Below are positions 46,201 to 58,200 of a DNA stretch of 64,000 bases, in pieces (within the stretch, counting starts at the first letter, position 1; every line of letters begins with the position of its first letter). Both the position numbers and the translations under genes were made by a program. The notes under the pieces were generated by a model. That model was not told where the DNA came from, made no database searches, and saw nothing but the letters and a program-made list of their open reading frames with translations. This DNA is from Serripes groenlandicus (lineage: Eukaryota; Mollusca; Bivalvia; Cardiida; Cardiidae), in assembly GCA_031761405.1 (NCBI GenBank), contig JASEVX010000117.1, forward strand, positions 496,001 to 560,000, given 5' to 3'.

Positions 46201-49200
46201 TTATGACTTTTGTCAATTTTAAGTTTTAACTTTTTTATTCTACATTGGTTGCATTTTTTGCAAAAAAAAAAGCTTTTAGCTTGTATATCAATCGTTCTTG
46301 ATGTATGCTCCCTTGAGAATAAACCACACTCGTGCCTATTGAGTGAGAATATCCAAAAGGCAGAATCTGCTCAACATGGGATTCAACCAGGGAGCTTAGG
46401 TATGAGAGGCTGACACTCCACCACCTCCTTATCAAAGCCAGGATTCAACCTTTACCTTCACTGACTAAGCTATTGCAGCTAGACTAAATCCACTCCGCTG
46501 TGGCCTAGTGGTTAGTGTCGGGGATTTGGAACCGGGCATCCAGGGTTCGAACCCCAGTCGAAGCACTGTGGTTAAGGTGGAGTGCTCTTGGGCAAGGGAC
46601 ATTTCCTAGCCTAGTACCGGTTTGTTTACCAAGGGATCATTAATAAGTGAACTGTTGCTGTGATATAAATGAAATAATGTTGAAAACGGTGTAAAACCTA
46701 AACAAAACCAAAACTAAGTCCACTATGCTTACCTGGTCTAAGATATGGGATAATTTGTCATGTAACATATGGAGAAAAGATCCCTCATAGAAGTCCTGTT
46801 TCTCCGTTGGTAGAGGGCCACTAGATGTAGGATATCCCCAGTTTTTAGTTACATCTAGCATCAAGGTGTACTGGAATTTAATTAGAGAGTAAAACAGTTA
46901 ATGGGATAACTGTTAAACATGAACAGATATTCATAAAACTTTAATGCTAACACTTTCTCAGTATTTGCATATGCAATAATCTACAAAAAGAGGGATGTAT
47001 GTGAAAGGGTTTGCAATATGCAGTATGGGATTCATAAAATCAATGCTGTCATTGTGACAAAACAACATTGTTTGCAACGTTTGCTTTATAATATAAATAC
47101 AAGAGGGCCATGAGACCCTGGATTGCACATAAAGAGAAGCCATGTTATTATAGATCATATCATCGAAATCATTTCAACAATATTAGTAGAGTGTCACCCA
47201 AGGAACATTTGTGCCAAATTATTTTTAAATCTGGCCTATGATTTTGGACAATAAGGTTTTTAAAGTTATACTATATATCATGTAAGGAAAATAAGCCTCG
47301 TTTTCAAGGAATATTCATGCAGATTTATTTTAAAACGAGGCCAGTATTTTTGGAAAGAAGACTTTTATAGTTTTTACTATATCACTATATAAGGAAAACA
47401 AGCCCTGACTCACGGGATTTTTTTTTATAAAAAGACTTGGAAGAGAGTCAGTCACCAAAGAAACATCTTTTGGACAAGAAGATTTTTAAAGTTTTAGCAT
47501 TTTCCTTCTTTTCTGATAATGCAGTGACCAAAGTTATGAATTTAATTTAATTCTTTGCACAAATTTTAAAGAGAACCACCAGGGAACATTCCTGTAAAGG
47601 ATGGCTCCTATGGACCTAGTGGTTTTAAGAGGAGATATTGTTTAAAGAATTTGTTCATGACGATGGATGACAGACAAAGAGAGATCACAATAGCTAAACC
47701 GAAGCACTTTGTGCTCAGTGCTCAGGTATACTAAAAACCTCTAGATTTTAACAGTAAACCTGGCAATTTTGTTGTGCAGCCATAATCACTCTGCCTTCAA
47801 TAATATATTACAGACAATCTGGGATGAAGATTAACACTGTGACTTTTCATTTTTGTGAAAGCATATATACAATATCTTGAACATTTCACCTGTTTTAAAC
47901 ATCTATAAAATAACTGTAGAACATAATTTATTAACTGTTTAGTGATTAAAAATCTTGATTTTCCGCTGGAGGTGTAGAATGTGCGTGTATTGAGTACTTA
48001 CTGGAATTGTGTTTCAATAATTTCAGCATTAAACCTTTCCCAACTATAGACACATTTTGACGCATCTGCAGCAATTTCTCTTTTTGCCACAGTGTTTTCA
48101 ACTTTTTTTTAGTAATTATACCTACAATTATCGTGATTTTCCATATTTTTGAGTAGATATTTTCAAAGTCGTCTGCAGCAGATTTGTTGTATGTGGGAAA
48201 CGGTTAGTGAATGACTCATTGAGTAGTAGCATTATGTCACCAACCTGTCTGTGGGCATCACGAAGGTACATATCATAACCACTGTCAGCTGTCTGGTAAC
48301 TGGACTTTAACTCCTCAGGTAGTATAGACAGGAAACTGAATCAAAACATATGGAAAAACATGTGTAATGGCCTAACTTCTCAGGTAATATAGACAGGAAA
48401 CTGAATCAAAACATATGAGACACATGAGTAATGGCCTAACTTCTCAGGTAGTATAGACAGGAAACTGAATCAAAACATATGAAACATGTGTGTAATGGCC
48501 TAACTTCTCAGGTAGTATGACAGGAAACTGAATCAAAACATATGAAACATGTGTGTAATGGCCTAACTTCTCAGGTAGTATAGACAGGAAACAGAATCAA
48601 AACATATGCAACATGTGTGTAATGGCCTAACTTCTCAGGTAGTATGACAGGAAACTGAATCAAAACATATGAAACACGTGAGTAATGGCCTAACTTCTCA
48701 GGTAGTATAGACAGAAAACTGAATCAAAACATATGAAACACATGAGTAATAGCCTAACTTCTCAGGTAGTATAGACAGAAAACTGAATCAAAACATATGA
48801 AACACGTGAGTAATAGCCTAACTTCTCGGGTAGTATAGACAGAAAACTGAATCAAAACATATGAAACATGTGTGTAATAGCCTAACTTCTCAGGTAGTAT
48901 AGACAGGAAACAGAATCAAAACATATGAAACATGTGTGTAATGGCCTAACTTCTCAGGTAGTATAGACAGAAAACTGAATCAAAACATATGAAACACGTG
49001 TGTAATAGCCTAACTTCTCAGGTAGTATAGACAGGAAACAGAATCAAAACATATGAAACATGTGTGTAATGGCCTAACTTCTCATGTAGTATGACAGGAA
49101 ACTGAATCAAAACATATGAAACATGTGTGTAATGGCCTAACTTCTCAGGTAGTATAGACAGGAAACTGAATCAAAACATATGAAACATGTGTGTAATGGC

Positions 49201-52200
49201 CTAACTTCTCAGGTAGTATAGACAAGAAACTGAATCAAAACATATGAAACATGTGTGTAATGGCCAAACTTCTCAGGTAGTATAGACAGGAAACAGAATC
49301 AAAACATATGAAACATGTGTGTAATGGCCTAACTTCTCAGGTAGTATAGACAGGAAACTGAATCAAAACATATGAAACATGTGTGTAATGGCCTAACTTC
49401 TCAGGTAGTATAGACAGGAAACTGAATCAAAACATATGAAAAAACCATGTGAAACACGTGAGTAATGGCCTAACTTCTCAGGTAGTATAGACAGAAAACT
49501 GAATCAAAACATATGAAACACGTGAGTAATAGCCTAACTTCTCAGGTAGTATAGACAGAAAACTGAATCAAAACATATGAAACACGTGAGTAATAGCCTA
49601 ACTTCTCAGGTAGTATGACAAGAAACTGAATCAAAACATATGAAACTAGAATGGAGTGCTCCGCAGAGCATGTGTGACACCTGCACCTGCTCATTGAAAG
49701 TGTGACGGACAGACAGACAGACGCCAGACAAAAAAAAATGAATCCCTAAGTGCCTACCATGCTACGCAGGGGGACACAAAAACCATGTGTAAAGGCCTAA
49801 ATAAGATAGATCATTTGCCACAATGTTTTGAAAGTTTGCTGCTGATGCGCTAAATTACATCTGTATATTGAAGAGAGCTAACAGCCCATAGTAATGCTCA
49901 TTTAACACTTTCCAACATACAATAAATCTGCAGCAGATGACTTTGAAAATATCATGTCCAAAATATAGAAAATCTCTTTAACCCTTTCCCTCATATGACA
50001 GTTCTGCAGCAGACGACTTTGAATATATTTTGACAAAAAATAGAAAATCTCTCAAATTGAAAGGATAACCTACATGTATGACTTAAAGTGGAAAACATTG
50101 TGGCAAAAGGAGATATTGCTCGTTTTGAGCAATTTCTTCTTTTGTCACTATGTTTTCAAAAAGCCGTCTGCTGCAGGTGTCAGAAGGCGTCTATGAGGGA
50201 AAGGGATAAATGATAGTATTATTATAGAATTGTCGAAATCATTGTGACAAATGGAGAAATTGCTCATTATGAGCAATTTTTCAATTTGCCACTATGATTT
50301 CAAAAGTTGTCTGATTCAGAGGTGACAGAAAGTTTCTACATGAGGGAAAGGGTAAACACCATTCATATCTCATACACTACAACCTTACATAATACAGGTG
50401 CAGATTGAAATTTATTTTCCACTGTAAGATATCTGAAAACATTGTATCAAAATAACTGAGAAACTGCCCAGAAAAATCAAGTTCTCCTTTTATCACTTTG
50501 TTTTTAATTCTTTTTAATAAGTATACATTTAATTGGAGTTTTTTCATAGTTTTGCCAGGATGTTTACAAAGTGATCTGCTGCAGGTTTGCTGTATATGGG
50601 ACAGGTTTAAAACCTATAATGTGGGTTCTCAAAAAAAAGGATTATAATTCTGAAGCTGAGTGTTGGACATGCTTTTCTCCCTTTAAGTTACTGTATGCTT
50701 GAATAATTGTAGATGGGTATTTTTCCTCCTTTCTGATGATTTGAACAATTTTCGAAAAGGTCAACAAAAGGAATATTCCTTTGACATTTCGAACTTGTTT
50801 TGTTTTAAGCTCACCTGAGCATAAAGTGAACTTTTGTGATCAACATCTGTCATCGTGAACACAAGAGAGAACTAATGATATACTAATACCTGTTCACAAT
50901 CTTATGCACTTCTGTCTTGGAATAAACAGGACTAAAACGCAGTTTATCAGGTGTCCTGTCGTCTTTTTCTGAAGAAGATATGATTATAAAAGATATATTC
51001 CCCTTATAAGGGATACAATATACTAGGGATGGCAGCAAATAATCGGTTACCCGGTTAACCGTATGTTTTTCGATGTTTTCGACCTGACATGACTCATATT
51101 CGAACTTGGCCTAGCTATTACTTAGACAAATATTCTGACAAAGTTTCAACATGCTCAAGCCAAAAATGTGGCTTCCAGAGTGTTAACAAGATTTTCCTTA
51201 AATTTGGCATTGTGACCTAGTTTTTGACCCAACATGACCCATATTCGAAATTTACCTAGATAGCACTAAGTCAAATTTTCCGACATAGTTTCAACATGCT
51301 CAAGCCAGAAATGTGGCTTCTAGAGTGTAAACAAGATTTTCCTTAAATTTAGCCGAGTGACCTAGTTTTTGACCGGACATGACCCATATTCGAACTTGGC
51401 CTAGATATTAAGATTTTCCTTCAATATGGCCTAGTGACCTAGTTTTTGACAAAACGTGCAATTTCTCCTTTTGCCACAATGTTTACCACTTTTTGTCATA
51501 GGTTATCCATTCAATTAATGAGATTTTCTATTTTTTGACAAAATATGGTCAAAGTCATCTGCTGCAGAATTGTTGTATGAGGGAAAGGGTTAAACACATT
51601 CTCTGCCAGCTAAAAAGGCTTTCTCTGCCGTACCATACACTGAATCTTTTATACTAGACATACATTTTATAAATTGTTTGGTGTTATTATCAACTTTTGA
51701 CATCATTTCTGTGAGGCAATCCAAAATTGTGAATGAAAATTAACAAAAATTTGGTACAAAAAGATGTCACAGCATATAATGTGTTGTTTTTTTGTTCAAT
51801 TAATCAACCTCAAAATATCTTATCATTATAACTGAAGGGACCAGTTAACTGTTTCCCACATGCAGATACACTTTTATGCATCTGAGGTCAAATTGATATA
51901 ATTGAATGGATAACCTATGACTAAAAATGGAAACATTGTAGCAAAAGGAGAAATTGCTTGTTTTGAGCAATTTCTTTATTTGTCACTATGTTTTCAAAAA
52001 GCTGTCTGCTGCAGAGGCATCAGAATGCATCTATATGAGGGAAAGGGCTATTCAACAATTGAGCCTGTACATGCAAAAAGAAACAAGTTTGGAAGGTTCA
52101 GATCACAATGTTCATCTGCATTCAAAATATACACAAGACAAACACTTCTAACAAGCTTGTGTGGGAAATATATGTAATAATGAAAAGGTATATCTTGATC

Positions 52201-55200
52201 AGAATGTGTGGATGCAAAGGCTGACCCAGATCTACACTGTTCACAAAATGCTCTTTGTACATTTTTCCATGGATGCAATTAGACTTTCATTTATAAAAAC
52301 AATTGAGAGTGTCCTTACTTTTTTCACATACATTTTCACAACTTGTCTGCTCCATAGTAAGTGGCACAGAGTAAAGGAATATTACCTTGGATATTGATGT
52401 TGGTTATTGGAGGAGTATTTTGGTCATCTTCGGATAACTGTTGCCCAAAAATACTTTCTTTATCATTTGATCTCATTTCTAGTACAGTATTGCCTGATGT
52501 ATTAGATTCTTGATGAGATCCATTTTCTGTATCACAGTTATTGGTGTTTTTATTCATTTCATGATCATGAGATTCAGCTTCTTTCTGAGATTCAGCCTCG
52601 TTTTGGATTTCACCCTCTTTCTGAGATTCAGTCTCATTTTGGATCTCATCCTCTTTCTGAGATTCAGCCTCATTTTGAATTTCACCCTCTTTCTGAGATT
52701 CAGCCTCACTTTGAAATTCACCTTCTTTCTGACATTCAGTTTCATTTTGAATTTCATCCTCTTTCTGAGATTCAGCCTCATTTTTAATTTCATCCTCTTT
52801 CTGAGATTCAACCCTGTTTTGAAGCTCAACCTCATTCTGAGTTTCAATCTCAATGTCTCTTTGAGAATCAGCTATACTTTGAAATTCAGAGATAATTTCT
52901 ACTTCTTTCAAGTTCTGTTTGCTGTCACTGATATCATCCTTTGTTTTACAGTAATGTCTTCCTTCAAGATTTCGTATGACTAAATTGTGTAGTATATGTT
53001 CATCATCTTTTTGAAGTAGTGTGTCAAACAGCTGTAGAGCAACTAAACAAATCTGAAAGGCAAGAAAACATGCAGCTCCATTATTTCCAACTTAAAAAAG
53101 TCTGTAGACCAAGAAGACAATTTAAAAATATCTTGGTAAAAATCAATTAATAAAAGAAAGAATTTTGAATAAAACATTTAAGCAAAAGAAGAAATTGCTA
53201 ACAGTTATGACGCCTGATGTAGATGTTTCAAAATGAATCTGTATGGGTGTAAAAGAGCTAACTAGAATGACAGAAAACCATCATGGATGCTTTAACAATT
53301 TCCCAGATACTGATGCGTTTTGATAATATTTAAAAACTTAATCTTTTCCATTTACAACAAGTCTGCAGCAGTTGACTTTGAATACATCTTAGCTTGACAT
53401 ATGGAAATCTTTATAAGTGAAGGTATAGATATTAAAAACATTGTGACAAAAGTCGTCTGCTGCAAATGTATCAAAATGCATATGCAACTGTATCAAAATG
53501 CATATGCAATTGTATCAAAGTTTCGTTTCCAATTTTCAAGATGTTATTTCTGTTGTTGTCTGATCTTTTTAAAATTGATGACTTTAAAAAAAAACCAAGG
53601 CCCATTGTTGCAGCTCTTACAATGAATTAGAAGTAATATCACAATAAAATTTACAAAATAGACATAAATATTGTTATCTATTTTTAAAACACAATACGTT
53701 GGTCACTTTAATATTAAAGTAACACATTTTGACGCATATGTAGCAGACAACTGGGCGTCTGCTGCAGTTGTATCAACGTTATAAGAGGGATATTGAGTAG
53801 CAAAAACAGGAATACTCAATCTTATATAGGCCTCCGTAACATATTAACCAAATCTCACCTCTTCTGAGACATTATTGCACCTTTCAATTAATCTTGATCG
53901 TAGGCTACAAGCATCTGATCCTTTCACTTCTGGTTTTCTATCTTCTCCCATTACAAATAGAGCGAACTCTGGAAAATATCAAGTTTGGGTTTTTTCCTAG
54001 TTGTTGAAACAATATTGTTTAGCTTTTCATCTTCATAATCCTTGTTATCATTATTATCAATTAATAGTGGTAGTAGTAGTAGTAATAGTAGTATTAGACA
54101 CATTTATTTTATATTAACCCTTTCCCTCATATAGACGCTTTCTGACGCCTCTGCAGCAGACAACTTTTTAAAAACATAATGACAAAAGAAGAAATTGCTC
54201 AAGACGAGCAATTTCTCCTTTTGACACAATGTTTTCCACTTTTAGTCATAGGTTATCCATTCAATTATAGAGATTTTCTATTTTTGACAAAATATGTTCC
54301 AAGTCGTCTGCTGCAGAATTGTCGTATGAGGGAAAGGGTTAAAAGTGGAAACACTTTTTAAGCAACCAGTCAGATATTGGCCAAGTCTGGTACACTTTTC
54401 ACCTTTTGCACAAAGGTCAAATTATCAAACATCATGTTCAATACATCACCTATACATGCGCATAGGCTATAAACTCACATAATAGTAGTATTCATTGTCG
54501 TAAGTTAGAGACACACAATAATTTCAAGATAAAACCCGGGTTTTCTACAGAATATTTGACAGTAGAATAACCCAGACACAGATGTAATTGGTATATTCAT
54601 AGATAGTTCCTATAATTTGATTTCTTCGTGTTTTGTCATTTTTTCAGCTTTAACTATCATCATGAGCAATTTCTAATTTTGCAACAATGTATTTAACTCT
54701 ATTCAATAAGTGTAGGTTCAATTTATTGAGATTTTCATTATTTTTGCCTTGATGTGTTAACCCTTTTCCTCATATAGACGCTTTCTGATGCCTCTGCAGC
54801 AGACGGCTTTTTGAAAACATAGTGACAAAAGAAGAAATTGCTCAAAACGAGCAATTTCTCATTTTGCCACAATGTTTTCCACTTGTAGTCATAGGTTATC
54901 CATTCAATTATGGAGATTTTCTATGTTTTGACAAAATACGTCCACTGCAGATTTGCCGTATGAGGGAAAGGGTTAACTGTCGTCCACTGCAGATTTGTTG
55001 TATGTGGGAAAGGTTGATTGATTGATTGGGGTTTAACGCCGTTTTTAATGTGGGAAAGGAATATGGTCTTTAGTATGACACAACCATGCATCGAACCCTG
55101 GTTTCTTGCTCTCGAGGTTGACACTCTAACCACTTCACCATCGAAGGGGGATAATCCAATATTAGTACCAACCTGATAAGAGTCTTTGTGAACACACTGT

Positions 55201-58200
55201 CCTGAAACACCTCGTCAAGTAGGCCATGGAGGTTACAGCACCAGATTCTGACCTGTTGGTGCAAAAAGGTTTGATTGTATAGTATTTTATCCCACTTTTA
55301 TTTTTAACAGTTTTTCTGTTATATCCTGGCATTTCCAGTCTAAAATACCAAGACTTCTGGTAATCATGCCACAACCCTGCAAGCCAAGGAGCAATTACTA
55401 CCATTTTTAAAGTCTTTGGTATAAGCCAGTGTCCGACAAATTTTAGATTTGTGTGGTACAAGATTTGAAAGCTGGTAGCCCGAATTATCGCGGATGCTTT
55501 TTGTTTCTTCTCCTGTACAAAGATAGTATTAAGAGCACACCATGTACATGATTTAAAGGTAGTGACCAATTAAAATAACATGACTGTGTTGCAAAAGACC
55601 TGAAGTGCAGCATTCAGTTTAAAAAAAAGATGAAATTTGGAAAAGTTGCTTTTAGGTGGAGCTTGACAAATAGGAGAAATTTGGTACTAAGTTTTTCAAG
55701 ATTATTTTACACTAGGTTATTTGAAATATTCTGCATAAAATGTATGTATTTTATCCATATTTACAAAAGATTCAAAAGCTATGTTTAAGAGCATTAAACA
55801 GAAATGTTTAAACTTGAGACCAAAAAATCAAATGATGCAATATAACTCTTCAAATGGAAGATAAAAAAAAAAAGGTCACCGTTTTAGGTCCCTCACCGAA
55901 ACAGGGCATACAATACGAGTGTCAGTTTTATAAAGAAAGACTCAATGTTATTAACAAAATATTAGGTTCAATGTAGTTATTAAATCATAAAATATTGTCA
56001 AAAACAATGACAGACAACAAAACGTTAAATTTGTTTCATGTGTTACGGTATTACATGTATTCACAGCATAGCTGCCATTTTGATAATTGTGCAATGTTTA
56101 TCATGGTTCCCTACTGAGAATAAGAAATCGATAAACAGCGTTGAATGTAAACATCGGGGTCCTCTCTCTTACACTATCGGCTATTATTACAATCGAGAAT
56201 GATCGGGGTCATGAACGTCATTGACCAAATTTCTCATTTCATCCAATGAAATCGCAATTATTAAGTCATATGCTTTTTTTCCCCGCTAGTTATGCTAATT
56301 CATTTTGGTAAAACAAAGCTGTGATTGGGCAATTATTATTCTCGGGGAATCATTTATAGATTTCATTCCAAACATTTTCTTTGATATTACTAGTGTCCCT
56401 GATATTACGAATACTATGACAATCATGAAGGTATTTCATATTTGATAAACTGCAAGATAAGATCTAGAAGTCGTTGTTGTGTTAATATTTGGATCAAATT
56501 GATTTTATTAACTTCTGCATGGTGAAGATCTTTCTGAACCGGTTTGCACCAGTTTGCAAACATCGCATACCGAAAGTAGAAATAGTGATCAAAATTAATT
56601 GCATTGGTTATTCGCTAGCTTTCATTTGAAAATGACAGTAGCCCGAGCAATTATTGTTGTAGCCCGCGGGCTCCGGGCAATGCATTTGTCGGACACTGTA
56701 TAAGCCGACTTGGGATTAAACACCGGCGTCTTACTCTCCCAAAGCAGACAGTCTAACAACCAGTACCCGAAATAGACTGTACTGGCATAACAAGAGCTGT
56801 CGGAGGACAGCGCGCTCTACTATATGCCGCTTATTCACATAAAGCACTATTTCATTATATTGCACTTAAGTACTATTAACCCTTTCCCTCATACGGTAAT
56901 TCTGCAGCAGACGACTTTGAACGTATTTTGTCAAAACATAGAAAATCTCCATAATTGAATGGATAACCTATGACAAAAAGTGGAAAACATTGTGGCAATA
57001 TTTTCTAAGTAATTCGAGGGCCATTACTCCATATTTAGGATACAATGGAGTTATCTAACCTAATTGTACGATGGTCCTTAACAAATGTGTGAAGTATGAA
57101 GTGATTTGAATTATGAAACTTTAACGTGAGATAAACGCAAATGTTAAAACTGACCAAGTCCAAAAATAGCAAAACCTTAAAAAAAGGTTTACCAAATGTT
57201 TGACATCATGCAAAACCCGTTTGATATGTTGAAGAATTATATTTGATAAATGAATGATCACAATTAGAAAGGAATGTAACCAAAAATTATGAATTTATCT
57301 AAAATTCTCAAAATCAAACAAAAATCATGTGATTTATTCCCCAAAAGTCACACTCAGCATCTTCAACATACAATGTGAAGAAAGGTATTATATGTAATTA
57401 TATTCCAAATATGAAAGCCCTAACACAAGTACTTATTGAGAAAAATTAAAAAATTAAATGAAAATGCCAACTTGCCCTAAAACTTTAACCACTCAAAATC
57501 ATGTATTTTGCCGCAAAAAGAAGGTCACACTCAGCATCTTCAGCATACAATATGAAGAAATGAATTAGATGTAATTATATTCCAAATATGAAAGCCCTAG
57601 CATAAGTTCTTATTGAGAAAAAACAATTTAAAAAAAATTCCAACTTGCACTAAAACTTTAACCACCCAAAATCATGTTTTTTACCCCAAAAAGAAGGTCA
57701 CACTCAGCATCTTCAGCATTCAATGTGAAGAAAGGTATAAGATGTAACTACATTCCAAATATTAAAGCCATAGCACAAATACTTATTGAGAAAAATTAAA
57801 ATAAAAAAAAAATAAATAAAAAAAAAGTTCCAACTTGCCCTAAAACTTTAACCACCGAAAATCAGGTTTTTTACCCCAAAAAGAAGGTCACGCTCAGCAG
57901 TTTCAGCATTCAATGTAAAGAAAGGTATAAGATGTAAATACATTCCAAGTATTAAAGCCGTAGCACAAATACTTATTGAGAAAAATTAAACAAGAGGTGA
58001 GGCCCAAGAGGGCCAGTATCGCTCCACGGCCATAAGGCAAAAATCAAATCTCCAAACAGCCCTGCCCCCTAGTGGCCATATTTTTTACCAACCACCATGG
58101 CTTAAAGGAATCTTGTACAGTGTCACCCAAGGAATGTTTCTGCAAAATTATTTGAAAATTGGCCCGACACTTTCGGATGCCAACTTGCCCTAAAACTTTA

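Noticed and set aside
48336..49650. CRISPR-like array of regular direct repeats
   Set aside because: Units are contiguous without unique spacers, and lie in a eukaryotic intron.
52510..52983. 157-codon plus-strand open frame with [10 protein letters not shown] repeats
   Set aside because: Antisense shadow of the acidic coding repeat in the FHIP2 exon.
55070..55264. Open frame giving [16 protein letters not shown] across the FHIP2 exon at 55173
   Set aside because: It is the wrong frame: it breaks phase with both neighbouring exons, whereas the adjacent frame gives [13 protein letters not shown] in correct phase.
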